Assembly: GCA_958299035.1 (NCBI GenBank)
Contig: CATQJL010000316.1
Coordinates: forward strand, 10,324,347-10,388,346
Length of the DNA stretch: 64,000 nucleotides
Source: Cylicocyclus nassatus
Lineage: Eukaryota > Nematoda > Chromadorea > Rhabditida > Strongylidae
Direction of reading: 5' to 3'
The notes beneath the pieces were generated by a model. It was not told the DNA's origin and did not search any database. It was given only the letters and a program-made list of their open reading frames with translations. Positions 48,600-60,569 of the stretch are shown one piece after another. Positions within the stretch are counted from its first letter, which is position 1. Every line of letters starts with the position of its first letter. The translations under genes were made by a program, and so were the position numbers.

Positions 48600-49287
48600 A
48601 GTTTGCAGTAGGTAATTGTAGAACAATTAAGAATAGTGAATGCGCATATCAGTGCGATAAATAGAGTTGCAAATGTCACTGAACTCTGGAAAAATTAATT
48701 TCTCATAAAATAGCATCGTAAAATGAATTGTATGTGAACCTCAAAAGCGGACGGGCACTGTAGCATTACTGTACTAATTTGACAAATGGTAGATTAAATG
48801 CAAAGCTAGATCTGTTTGCACAATACAGTGAGGTTGTGATTGAAATTCGGCAATCTCTAATCAATCAAAAGATGACGATGTCACAGTAATAAAAGTATTA
48901 TCAAGCAGTGATCCGAAACAAACAGTTTGAAAGTGAAATTTTGCCATTCCTACAGAAACAATAACCCTACAGTGTGCCACTGAACTTGAAATTCTATATG
49001 CATTATGTCACAAATCACGATTTGCAAAGACGACAAAATTTGTGACAAATTGAGCAGAATAAATCAAGATGAAGGGCAAAATTTTCAATTTCATATGTTG
49101 GATTGTTTGTATTCAAACCAGTTTCAAATAAGAAATTGTTTATGAACAAAAGCAAAAGTAAGCAAAAAGATAGTGCTCCTACCAATGGTTTCCGGTAAAA
49201 TCTTCATATACGCTATCGTTAACCCTTCAGTTATATATGGAGCAATGTAAGAATGTGTTGATAGTAAATACCAAGTGGATAACAGTG
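48600..49287. other. no supported gene
   Basis: AT-rich; nothing recognised. Confidence 0.4.
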
Positions 49288-49454
49288 AGGCTCCCGCCAG
49301 AGTGCCGAAGTTATGCCAGCGCTACGCCAGCATTTCGATCGATACACGTGTATTTCGTTGGGGACGTCAGGTAGCCCCGCCCCAACGAAAACACGTGTAT
49401 CGATCGGAATGCTGGCGTAGCGCTGGCATAACTCCGGCACTCTGGCGGGAGCCT
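49288..49454. repeat. GC-rich long hairpin
   Basis: Left arm AGGCTCCCGCCAGAGTGCCG at 49288; right arm is its near-perfect complement ending at 49454. The arms are about 75-80 nt with a short central loop around 49368. It strongly contrasts with the AT-rich surroundings. The open frames on both strands are a by-product. Confidence 0.85.
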
Positions 49455-49833
49455 GATGACTCAGCGGTGGATCTCGGAGGCCTCTGAAGAAGACGATACT
49501 TGTCGAATCGTTAAACAATAAAGATCCACCATAAAAACCTGTTCGGCACAAAATCACTAACAAAAAGTTATATCATTTTATTGTACGCTATGGGAACACA
49601 GTTGTTATTCTATTGATAAAGAGTACGGTAGCAGCACAGAATTGTGCATGTCTAGAGTAGGTCATTATGAATTGCACAATGGAAATCTCCCAAGACGGGA
49701 TTCCCCAAGAAGAGACAGTTTTTAACAGAAATATTCAATCCCTAGAAAACGAGTGGTCGACATATCGAATCACCGCATCACAACCTCCTGCAAAAAACCC
49801 ACTTTTCCACAAATATCAAAACTTAAAACTTAC

Positions 49834-50044
49834 TCTCAAGGCGTAAATGGCATAGATCCTGAGAAAAGCTAATATTAGAAATGGATTGTTGCCCTTCATA
49901 ATAATTGCGATCGCGATGTTGACACAGATTACTAGGAATACCGTAGATTGGAAGTATGTAGAAGAATAGTTCTTTCCTAGTTTTGTACTCTGCAACTTCA
50001 CATTTTTGCGTATTCGGTCATGGAAATGGTCGAGAGTGGTCCAC
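49834..50044 (-). CDS. membrane-protein exon, possible serpentine chemoreceptor
   Basis: Minus-strand exon with acceptor-like ATAAAG and donor TTGAGA|GTAAGT. It reads WTTLDHFHDRIRKNVKLQST followed by two hydrophobic segments (VFLVICVNIAIAIIM and PFLILAFLRIYAIYAL). One open frame, good coding character. Seven-transmembrane receptors are the largest nematode membrane family, so this is the likeliest class, but no signature residue proves it. Confidence 0.45.
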
Positions 50045-50489
50045 CTTTATAGCTCATGAACGTAGGTTCTATCTAGGAAAATAATTAGTCACTAAGATAA
50101 CGCAAATGTAATCTTTGGAGCAGAATGAATGACATTTGCTACCGCCAATGTCGCGCTTCATTTCGCTCCCCCTCTCCTTCTTGTTCCAATAAGCGACTAC
50201 GCAGACCGGAACTCACACATACTTCTAGCACGTGCGTGAAACATTCGTAAGAATGCCGTGTCCACTGCTCTACTTGACAAGAGCTGTGGGTCTGCTATAT
50301 GAAAGTGCGGAATTACTCAAAGGTTTCCCAACATTGGCAAAAATGTACTCATTTGCGTTTTCTAGGGAAGTCGTGTTTAGCGAGCCAAAGCGAAGCGATC
50401 CAGCTAAAGCTTGGCTTGGTTATTCCACTATGAGCAAGCACATAAAAACTTCGTTTATTTAATCATTTGTTTAGCTGCACATAAAGCGC

Positions 50490-51705
50490 ATTAATTAGGC
50501 GGCGTGGCAGGAGTTCCCAAAGCCTAGCCGCTTTTCCTCGCAGGGGTACTTGGCACCTCCAAAAATCCCTTGAAGGACATCGCACCTTCTCGTGGCCAAA
50601 GGGCGGCTCCGCCCATCACTCTTCCCTCTAAGTGCCCTCATTCTAAATCGTGTACACGCACTGTAAGGCATGCTTTATTGTATATGAGGATAATAGAACT
50701 GGAATCGAGAAACAATTCTAGGTCTTAAAAGGCTCAGAATCCGCAGGAGAATTGCAGCATTTGGAGTTATGTTTTAGTCATGTTTTCGGATAGATTGACG
50801 CTTCCTTAAAAACTTTTAAGTGCTCGCGCCTGACTAAGTTTGTGAAACATATCGCATCAATATAAATTGAGCAGAAGTTATGAGTCTTCCAATCACGGTA
50901 TATAACAGAGAAATTAGTTTATTTTACGCAAGTTCTGAAATCATCTAAGAATATAGCGAATTACCATATCTTGCAAATTCAGTGTCGTATTTGGAACTCT
51001 TAGTCAATTGCGATCATGCGACGAAGTTTGATAATCTAGTAGATCGATTGTAGGAAATACAAAATTTCTTTATGATAATTTGGGCCTTACTGATCATCAG
51101 AGTAACCGGATTGCAAAACTCTTCGAATATATGATGGCAGACGATAAAAAAGTATGTGTTTAGATATCCTATTTGTTGGATAAAGCGTTAAGTGCTTGTT
51201 CGGAAACTTTGATTCACTTCTTTCAGAATAGGTCCTTCTATTGTTGATAAGGAGTTGGGTTCTGAAGCTTCTGATGCTAAATTACTTCAATCAGATGATC
51301 AGTAATGTACAATTTATCGGCTAGATCCTCTAATATTGCGAATGACCGTATTTTCCGTTCAAAAAATTCTCTGTTATGTTTCTCTTCTTGGAGTAATGTT
51401 CATGTGCTCTCTATCAAAAAGATGGCATAGCAGAAGTTTCCAAGTCGCCTCACTTAAGAAATGATAACTATGTTCCGTTTTTTCTCCATTTTTTCTCTTA
51501 TCACCTTAATACCTGAATCTACGTTCTCGCTGCTTGCACGCCTCACACTGAGACCAGTAAATGGGAGGAGCAATGGGTGGGTCCTGACCTCTGAGGCCCG
51601 GAGGTGCTAAAACCCTCCTGGGTGCGAATGCTGGTGCGAAGTTGGTGCGAGGAAAGGTGCTAGGAACTCCTGCACGCCCTCCCATTAATTAGCAGCATAG
51701 GAGCG
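50490..51705. mobile_element. element with about 190-bp inverted ends
   Basis: The left end ATTAATTAGGCGGCGTGGCA and the right end near 51680-51705 are imperfect inverted repeats sharing GGCAGGAGTTCC and CTTTCCTCGCA-like blocks. The centre is AT-rich without a transposase. Limits approximate. Confidence 0.5.
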
Positions 51706-53650
51706 GTTAATACAGAAAAACGAAACATCAACATAGCACGGTTTACAGCTGGCTTTGAGCATCTAAATAATGCACTAGTCATCGACATTGGTAGAAAAGT
51801 GAACAAAAAGGAGACAAAACAGTAAGCACTCCTGCGCATTTCATCGTCTTTCAGTAATCAAAACCCAGCTTTATTATGAAGACCAGCGAGCCTACTGGAG
51901 GAAGCTGGCTGAAAAGAGTAGAACATTTCGAAAGTACAGTAAGAATAGAAGAGAAGGGAGCTTGGCAAAACATCTGCTTGATGTCGATATGCGTCATCAA
52001 CATTACGCATTAATATCGATAGCTCATCTATCTGTTCGTCGATCGCCATTCGCACATATAATGAGGTGATTAACCTCTTTGAAGTATGTGTTCGCAAAAC
52101 CAAATGATGAGCTGAGGCCAATTCCAGGATGCGCTCACCTCCTTCACTGCATATTTCGTATTCGTTCCCTCCGCGACATTCCCTGGCTTCTTCACTCCTT
52201 TCTCCCACATGCCCGTTGAAGTCGCTCCTAGCGAGAATGTCTCATCCAGTAAAATTGAACTAATGGCAGGAACTAAGTTCTTGCCAAAACGCGCCCTTTC
52301 TGTCAACCTTACATCCGACTTGTGGCGCAAGGCAGTAATTACGCGTATTCCCTGTTTCTAAGTATCTATCTTTATGCTTATCAGACGACGCTTATGCGCT
52401 CAGCGTCTATATTGCTTTTCAAAGTCTCCGAGATAGCTATGGCTGAGTTCATACTGATCCGGATGATTCGAAGCAGTTCAGCACAGTTTTCGCATAATGC
52501 TGAACTGTTTTGAAACTGTGCTACATGCGTTGCAACTGCCCGCACGCTGTTCTGAGCGGCGCGAATCAGCAGTTTTTGGCTTTCTTGAACGGTTTTTGAT
52601 TGTGTATTTTGCATTTTCGTCTTATTCTTGTACGTTGCTTCTTCTGGTAAAAAAGAGGATTCAATCGAACCGGTTTGAGAATGATTGAGAATGAAGCTTT
52701 TCCATGTTTTGTTGTGGTTAGAAAATGTTTTTTCGCGCGTCTTTCCTTCTTCGTGTATTTTCTGGAAAACATTTTTTTTGTATTCCAGAATGTCGCTGGG
52801 TCCTCGATATCACGAAATTTCAGAAAAAACTGATACTATTAACACAATTGCTAAAATTGCGAATTTTTTTCGTGTCTGGCATCGAGTCCCATCTCGTTTC
52901 ACAACTACTGGTTGCTTGTTGGCTTTATTAAAGTTCCTTTTCTGATGAAGAAACTCCGAACTTGGAGAAATGTCAGCTTTCAGCCTGATGTACTTCATAA
53001 TAACGCTCATTCTTGTTTCTCCAAGCTTGGAACTCTTTTTATCGAAGAGCAAGCGCGGCGAGAACGAGGCGAAAAGAGCAAAGTGTACCATGTAAACCGT
53101 TGAAGGTTATCAAAAAATACTACTTCGAGCCGCTCACAATCGCATGTAGGTGGCGGCGCATGCAAAGCACATTTCAGAAATTTTGGGATCAGTATGAAAC
53201 CAGCTTATACTGACCCCGTTTCTGGTGCAGGTGGCACCAGGGCCCAGCACGCGTTGGTTTGGAGCTTTTTTTGCATACGAAATCCCCCATGACTTCGCAG
53301 TAATTGACGAAGTCCCTCTTGGCGTAAAAATCATTAGTGAAACCCTTATTCAATCAAAATAAACTAGGAAAACGAAAAAAGTGCATTTTGAGTTATATAA
53401 TATAACAAAAAAGCAAAAAGCATCATTTCGAGTCGATCAAAGGCTCTGGGTATGGTACCATTTTAGTGCTCAGAATGTCGAAAACCCCCTAGGCCAACCA
53501 AATCTGTAGCCTCAACAATCCGGCGATGTATTTTTTGCCACATAGTTTAAAGGACACCGCATGTGGAGCGCGCTATCTATCAACGCGTAGAATTACACTA
53601 CTTTTGGCTAAAAAAGTGGAGAGGCAATGGTTGATTCGCTCACTTCATCA
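51706..53650. other. no supported gene
   Basis: Open stretches at 51858-52208 and 52497-53103 lack domains and phase-consistent splice sites. A short hairpin (AGCAGTTCAGC with GCTGAAC) lies near 52472-52505. Confidence 0.4.
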
Positions 53651-54041
53651 TCTCTATATATAAAACTCAAAAATTGTCTGTTTGGAGGGTATGTGAGCTA
53701 TAGAAACGCACGCCGCTCAACCGATTGGGCTAAAACTTTGCATACAGATGTTCTTGACTCCGGAGACGGTTTTACGATACTTTTTACTAGAAGCTGGGTC
53801 CTTTTATCGATTTATTAAATCGTTTACGTTTTTATAAGGGATTGGAGGCTTATCAAGTTCAAATCAATCATTTTCTCATAGTCATGTAAAGGAGGGCGGT
53901 AAAGCTCATTTTCACCTCAGGATCACGAGGACGCGGTTTCGAAGCGGATGTCCCATGGTAAGTCATCCATAACATATAAGGGGGGGGGGGGTCGCAATGC
54001 AGGGGACCAATGGCCCGGACTGGACCTGGAAAGCCAACTAG
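53651..54041 (+). mobile_element. non-autonomous Helitron-like element
   Basis: Begins TCTCTATATATAAAACTC after an A and ends CTAG before a T, as Helitrons insert between A and T. The 5' end is followed by a CGATTGGGCTAAAACTTTGC block of the kind seen in nematode Helitrons. A GC-rich terminal stretch (TGGCCCGGACTGGACC) precedes CTAG. A similar stretch at 55105-55140 may be a second 3' end. Confidence 0.5.
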
Positions 54042-57000
54042 TATGACATATTTTTGATTGTTCTAATCGTCCAAATCAAAAATATCTAAAACTTATTTGA
54101 ACTCTCCGATATTTATGCTCCGAATCAACCCAGTTCCGGGAGCTGGGAGCGTGAAATCGCACTGGGGAAGGCCCCGCCCACCTGCTGATTTCCCTCCTGT
54201 GTTAAAGCCCTTTTTCGCCGTTTTCGCGCTTTCCGATGTGGATTTTCAGATTTAGCATGGCGAATAGGCCCGTATAAGCACAAAATCTCAAAATCGAGTT
54301 TTTGCCCGGACATTGCCTTTAAGTACATCATTAAATTTTGCGATCAAAGATCTACCATGCTGCTCCTTACCTAAAGGAAGGTGCGTGAGGGCGAACTTTG
54401 CGCAAAGCACAGTGGAGTGGCCAAGCTGCTTGCTTGAAAAAAAGAAGAAAAAGGTGCGATCTTGTACGCGTGCAATCAAAGTAATACTTCTTATTACTGT
54501 CATTTTCGAATCGCCCTTCTAACTCTTGGGAGAGATTGGAAGGCAAGCAGATAGAGTAAACCTCATCATTGATGCTTATTCAGTTTTCTCTAATTGTTCT
54601 TTGTGACCTTTCAAAAAAATCTCATAGGCGGTCTCCGCATATCACACTGGGATGCTGGCCCAGGTCATGGCCCGGCGAGGGTGGCGCTTTCACAAGCTGA
54701 ATATCGTTTTTGGCCCGAAAAAGCAAAGAGGAAGTCGTATTTTGGGGTCCGGGGCTCGCGCCGCTTCGATACAGCCCTAAATAGGTTCACAGCGTTACGA
54801 TCGGCCTCGGAAAGCGCGCTCCAATCGCAGTCGGTGCACTTTGCACGGACGACGCGGAAACTTCGAGGATTTGACTTTTTGCTGAATTAGTGATTGCTGA
54901 TTGAAGCAATTTTCACAATTTTTCAATAGATTGCTTCTTCGACAAGCCCTAGAAGGGCTCAGAAGGGCCAGAGATCATATTTGATCGTGATGTTCTACGC
55001 AAAAAGTTGTTTTTGTAATTGTGTTTCTTCAGTTTTCGCAATATGGTCGATTTTTCCGTACTTTCGCTCTTTTGAGTCGTTTGTTTTCTTCGTTTTCCTC
55101 TAACCGGGACCCGGGCTGGACCAGGTAAGCCAGGTAGTACTACTATAATAAGCGCCGAGGCCGCCCATCTTATTATTTGTGTATATCTGTTTGTCAGGGA
55201 CTTATGGGGGTCAAAATAGGGTCAAAGGGGAAGTCGTAAGAAATTTTGGCTTCAAAGGGGATATCGTTTCCAAAATTCTGAAATGCCACCTCCTGCCGGG
55301 CCCTGGCCCAGGTACTTTTCGATGAAATAAAGCGCGATTGTGCTCAAAGTATTTTTCTATCATTATTTTATGTGACAGGCTGGACTTTGAAACCTTCTGA
55401 GGTTAAAAGTACACAATTAAGGTATCGTTTATTGAATAAAGAGTAGTGCCAACAAGATCTTAGTCACTCTCACAATTTCGTGAAAAGCAAACCATCGAAT
55501 GAGGCGGCATGTGTTTGATGCAGTTTTTCGTGTTGAGATTTTGGCTTTGTCATTGAACTAATTGAAGATACTGAATGAATACCAAGGTTTTTACTGCATT
55601 AATGTGCTAAATCATCATAATTTGTAACGATATATCTATCGTCTTCTGGAATAGAGTAGGTGGCACAGATATGGATCTGCTCTAGCTCGTACAATCACAA
55701 TAATTCGAGTTTTAGTCTTTGAAAATTGATTTCTCAAAAATTTTTCAAAATCAAAATTTGCTTTATGTGATTGTTATCTCATTTCCTGTTGAAACAAGGG
55801 ATCCAAAGAGTAAACGAAGCATATACGTAGCAAAACATTAGGTAAAAGGTGCGGCCCTTTTACAACCGATTTCTGTTGTTGGCAAATTTTTTGAACTGTC
55901 CTGTTTACTTCTATTGAGCTGTTAACTAAGTTTTGCATCTGACCGTGAGTCCATAACTTTTCGCTTTTTTATGTTCGCGCGCAATAATACAGATGTCGTA
56001 TAAACTGCCTGTGAGCCATCAACCGGCACAAACCAACTTGCTTTCTGACGACAAAATAGGAAAAACCCAGAAGTTTTTCGAAATCTGGTGAAATTTGAGG
56101 GTTTATGGAGTTTTAAGTGAAAATGAGGCCGTTCTTAACCCGAGTCATGCCCAACAATCCGAAAGTTTACACAAATTATTGCTAAAGATTGATTCATCTA
56201 GCGCAGTAAATAACGGAATTCGAAGATAAAACAAGGATTGGCGCCCTCACAAAATTGAACGAGCCGCTGTACCCAAAGCTGGATAAGCGTCAATTACTAA
56301 GGAGTCGCAGTCTATTTGTCAAAACTTTTCATGTGGGGCATTTGCCCTGCCCCTTTTCATGTGGCGCATTTGCCCTACAGAAATTACAAACATAAACATA
56401 TTCATCCATCAAAGTAACGCCTCTTTTCTTGTTTAGCTTGATACCCTATACGTAAACCTATTGTAACCTTACAAAAATGCCTTTACCATGCGTAAACAAT
56501 AATATCGTTTTCTTGAATATCATGTCACATAACCCACCTATGCAAACATTCAGCTCAAATTTTTAAATCCATAGTTTTTCCGCTTATATCATAGACCTAA
56601 CCGTAACCCTCACTGCGGCGTCAGAATGCTGCAGAACTTGACTGCGCTTGTAGCTTACGCCACAACCTACATGATGGAAAAATTTGAGTGCGTTTCATGC
56701 TAAGAGAGAGAAATTTTAAAGGTAATTGCGACTTAGTTAAAATCCTAATATTTGTCATTTGCTCACTGCTCACCCGTTTTGCGAGCGGAAAATAGATTCT
56801 AATTTTAGGTCGTTTTTATATCTAGAACTCATTGCTTAATCATTATTTGAACTAATATGCGTAATAACTAATAATATTTACAACATGTGCAAAGTTTGTT
56901 GGAATCCACATTTCACCATATTATTATTGGCTCTCAGAAAATTTTTCAAAACATGTTTATTACAACATGTGCATGTAATCGTTGCCGATATTTCATTACG
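54042..57000. other. no supported gene; GC-rich repeat pieces
   Basis: GGCCCAGG/CCGGGCC motifs near 54660, 55105 and 55300 repeat the Helitron-like end. The plus-strand frame 54594-54890 sits in this repeat and has no domain. GTGGGGCATTTGCCCTGCCC at 56334 is nearly repeated at 56360. Otherwise AT-rich. Confidence 0.4.
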
Positions 57001-57006
57001 CTAGAC

Positions 57007-57541
57007 TTATAATGGACGGTCCTCCACGTCCTTCTCACAAGTCGGTTCGTCCTTGTTGTTTTCAAGCGAACCAGATCTGCCTGGGTCTTCAGCGATAGGC
57101 GAGGAATGTTGGCTTGCTGCTTCCTTTTCGGTAGGTAAGCTCTGTCCGAATGATTCTTTCCCCTCGTGGGGACCGGCAGGTGGTCTATGTCCGGGTGTTT
57201 CTCGCTCAGCGTGGGAGCCGGGGGTTATTTGCTCGGTTTCTCTACTTTCGGAACCGGCAAGTGGACTCTGTTCGCGTGGTGTCTCCATGTCGGAAGAATT
57301 GGCAGCTGGGCCTTGTTCGCGTCCTACCACCTCCGGGGACCGGGGTGGGTCTGATTTTCCTCCAGCGGTAGGAGCAGGGTCTTTTCTCACATTCTCCTTG
57401 GAACGCAGGCGGTCGGATCTTTTTCGTGAAGGAGACTTATTATTCGTCTTGGGCTTAAATGTGGCGGCACATGCGAGACCGCCCCCTCCCTGTTCCATGC
57501 AACCAAGAAGAAATTGTATAGGTTCTCCTCGCTTTTTTTGC
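57007..57541 (-). CDS. last exon of an unidentified minus-strand gene, low-complexity C-terminus
   Basis: Open from an AGTTTCAG acceptor (57542) to TAA at 57007-57009. It starts with an ordered-looking stretch (KKRGEPIQFLLGC, GGGGLACAATFKPK), then a basic patch (SPSRKRSDRLRSKENVRK). A Pro/Glu/Ser-rich tail follows with loosely repeated units of the form RE-x2-P-x2-GS/GP (GREQGPAANSS, PREQSPLAGSES, ERETPGHRPPAGP). GC-rich in an AT-rich neighbourhood. Upstream exons are probably 57873-57975 and 58375-58620. The family is not recognised; the tail is likely disordered. Confidence 0.5.
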
Positions 57542-57872
57542 TGAAACTGATTAATTCGTCTTGTCCATTACGCTAAATTAGAGCATTCGAATCTGGTGAA
57601 TTCTAGGGAGAAAAAAGTTCGTATAACGTGGACTTTTGAGCAGATCGAAAAACTGGTTTGGACGCGCGCATACTAATATTGGCTGTATAAGTGATTTGAA
57701 CGCGTAGACTGAGATTTTTATGACTGGCTGTTGAGACGAGCAGCGTTTTAGCCATGCATCGCATAGTCCATGAGGTTGAAGAATTAGTCATACATAATTG
57801 AACTTTTACTCATGTCCAAACGGTGCTGACTGAAGCGGAAGAGTACAATAATTTGAACTGTTTTCTACTTAC

Positions 57873-57975
57873 CGCAAAATTCGTCAATTTTTCGGTGAGG
57901 AGTTTAGCCATCCCCAAGTAGCCTGCATTTCGACCGCCGTGTCTGTGTAATTGCACAAAATCACAGAGAATTTTT
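57873..57975 (-). CDS. internal exon of the same unidentified gene
   Basis: Reads CDFVQLHRHGGRNAGYLG then MAKLLTEKLTNFA and ends at a clean GCG|GTAAGT donor. The acceptor could be ATTACACAG at 57943, or further upstream if the frame starts near 57985. The sequence has strong coding character. Phase with the exon at 57541 works if that exon begins at CGAGGAGAACC. Confidence 0.45.
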
Positions 57976-58374
57976 TTTTGAGAACTTACTGGTTCAGATT
58001 TATTTTAACAGACGTGAAACCACAAACATCCGGAAATTCTTTACCATCAATCATAGAGCAGGAGACAAGTCTCATTGGAAACGAAAGAGTCTAAAGCAAG
58101 GTTTGGTTCAAGTAGAGAATTGATTTTCAGTGAGTTTCCGGTGTCAAGATTGAATGATCATGGCTCCGTGACACTAGCTTCACATGGATTCCATTTGTAC
58201 TCCTGCTTGCTTATTAGTAAAAAAAATATTGAATGAAAACGCCTGTTGATTGATGTTTTCATCGCATTTATTTTCCTCCAAAAAGAACGGTAGCTAATTA
58301 ACTCAATTTATGCGTTCTAACGCATAAATTGACTTGATTAACTGCCTTTCCATACGTTGTATCAACTTAAGTTA

Positions 58375-58630
58375 TAGCATCGAGTACATTAGACCAACCA
58401 TGTTTAGGTCGTTTTTGTTGAGATTTTCTGCGATCATTATCTCGGTTGGCGGTGTAAAGCTGGGACTACTGGTCATGGCCTGCGGACAGTTATAAGTATG
58501 AGAGATCTTCTCCCATTCCTTCGGTCCATTTTTGCAATTTTGTTTAGGCCTTCTATCCTTTGATCGCGACACCACCGTGCCTATTTGAACCTGACCAAAA
58601 TTGCTTATCCCAAGGCTTGAAATTAAATTC
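58375..58630 (-). CDS. upstream exon of the same unidentified gene (likely)
   Basis: A long minus-strand frame after TTAATTTCAAG: GISNFGQVQIGTVVSRSKD, RRPKQNCKNGPKEWEKI, then PSFTPPTEIMIAENLNKND. It runs to a TAA at 58372, but an AACATG|GTTGGT donor would allow continuation. Linked to the other two exons only by strand and spacing. Confidence 0.4.
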
Positions 58631-59236
58631 TTCGGACTTACGAGGAGTAAGAAAATGTACAAGCGCATTGGAGTTTGTCTGCTGCTTGTGTACTCACGAG
58701 CCTTTTATACAATTTCATGAGCGCTTGAGTGAATTGCTTGGTTGTATCGTACTAAAGCTATTCTTTTCGGTCGACTTTTGGACTGAAAACACTTCGACTA
58801 TTACAAAAGTGCTTCTTTGTAAACTTTTGATGAACTCTGCGAATGTGTATGCTTTTGAACAAACTTAGCATTTACAGACAAATTGATGCAAAAACAATGC
58901 TACTGCGGACGTCTTTCAAGTCAAGCGTACTTTCATGCTTCTCATTCTGCTTTTCCTCTTTTGAGCCCTCTCAAGCGGTGTATCCCTTGGCTCAACAGAT
59001 CGATTTTATTTCTGAGTTTGAGCCAAAATGACCATAGTTGGAGCTGTGTTATCTTTCATTTCCTCCAAATTAGTCGAACGCTAGTCTAATCTGATTGCTA
59101 CATGCAAGTCAGGTCAGCTGGGGCGCCCTAAGTAAGAAAAATGATTATAATCATGACTTGCAGCCAAAAAATGAAAAATACGATAATGGCAAAGTGCGGT
59201 GAAAACCTAGAATACTGATTTATGTATAATAATATA

Positions 59237-59315
59237 AGGTTGTCTCATAAGTTTTTTCAATTTTGAATTTTGACAACAATAAGTCATGAACTTCTCAAAA
59301 CTGATAAAGAATTAG
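59237..59315. repeat. mariner-like terminus
   Basis: AAGGTTGTCTCATAAGTTTT resembles the MITE end at 34843. It lies just left of the palindromic element and may be its true outer end. Confidence 0.35.
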
Positions 59316-59985
59316 GGTACCATTCTATAAAGCGAAACAAGCTCTGTAAGATCGCATAAGAGTAGGCACCAGCTTCAGTACACACGATTTAAGAGCCGGA
59401 ATCTGAGATCCGGATGCGCAAAAAATTAGAAAAAAGTAATATTTTTTCTTTGAAAAAAAAAGTTACCGAATCTCCACTAACTCACGGATATGCACACTAC
59501 ATTAGACATTCATATATGCCTTTGCTGCATTTTTTTCTTAGCTAAAAACTGAGAAAACGAAAATTTTTCTGCTTTTGAAGAGGCGATACTGCATTGTTCC
59601 CAAACAGCTAATAGTGCGAGCCTTTGGGAATATAACCGTAGATAGCTTCCCGCAAGCGCTATCTTTCTAAAAATATTTAGTCTAGCCTTTGTTTCTTGGG
59701 TCTTCAATGTTAAAATTAATTTTTCTCGGGAACTTAGCTCGTAAAAAGCTGAAAAGTTGCGGCTATACTTCTAAGGGCTTGTATATACATGTACTTATGC
59801 GAAAAGAGCGCAGTGTCGCTTCTTCAAAGGCATGGTAATTTTCATTTTCTCAACTTAAGCTTAGAAAAAAATGCTCCAGAAAGATCCATCCAGAAGTGCT
59901 TAGATTTTGGCTTCTAGGGTGTACTGAAGCTGGCGCAAACACTTACATGCTTTCTTATAGAGCCTGCTTTGCTCTATCGAATAGT
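59316..59985. mobile_element. palindromic foldback element, GATAGAGC family copy 2
   Basis: Left end GGGTACCATTCTATAAAGCG, right end (inverted) GAGCCTGCTTTGCTCTATCG. The arms pair over most of their length. A partial third terminus (ATTCGATAGAGCAAAGCAAG) begins at 59987. Confidence 0.75.
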
Positions 59986-60299
59986 GATTCGATAGAGCAA
60001 AGCAAGCTATTGAAAAGTTTTCTTATTGCGGTCAAAAATCAAAAGTGAGAAACTTATGAGAAAACCTAATACTATTACCCTCTCATCTTTTTGCCTTGTC
60101 TACAAATTCTGAATTGCGAAGGTTCTTTTCGTCTAAACAAATATATTTATTGTTAAGTTACTAACTCAGCCTGACGTGGTAGAACTGTTTTTTGTTAACG
60201 AACTGATGCGCAATCTTGAGTTTGAAAATTGAATTTTCCGATCGTCCTTCGCAGTGAAAGCTATGCAGTGGCATAGGATAATTGTGTAGGATTCGGAAA

Positions 60300-60544
60300 A
60301 TGCAGTTTGCTCTGACTTTTTTCTCTCCTTGTCATGACTTCTCTTGCAATGACGTCTCTCAAGTGGACAAATTAACTACAGATAAAGGCAGACTCATGTT
60401 CAGCTCGCTGACGAGTCTTTTGCATTTGAAACTACCGTATCCGCTTGTTAAGGTACGTTACACAAAGTTTTATACCAATTTGACATCTTTAATTTTCTTC
60501 TGTGGGCATTTCAGTGCAAATTACAGACGTGTTTTACGGAGTAG
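60300..60544 (+). CDS. small two-exon gene end, unidentified
   Basis: Exon 60300-60452 (ATG at 60300, donor GTTAAG|GTACGT), 62-nt intron with acceptor GGGCATTTCAG, and exon 60515-60544 ending TAG. Phase 0. It reads CHDFSCNDVSQVDKLTTDKG, then RLMFSSLTSLLHLKLPYPLVK, closing CKLQTCFTE. Either a short secreted-like protein (start MQFALTFFSP) or the last exons of a longer gene. No family recognised. Confidence 0.45.
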
Positions 60545-60569
60545 TTCCTTGAAATGATCATCGATGCTA

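Noticed and set aside
49275..49563. Overlapping plus and minus frames with similar proteins
   Set aside because: They arise because the sequence is a hairpin read from both strands.
54594..54890. A 98-residue plus-strand protein
   Set aside because: Sits in GC-rich repeat sequence with no domain, splice site or regulatory support.
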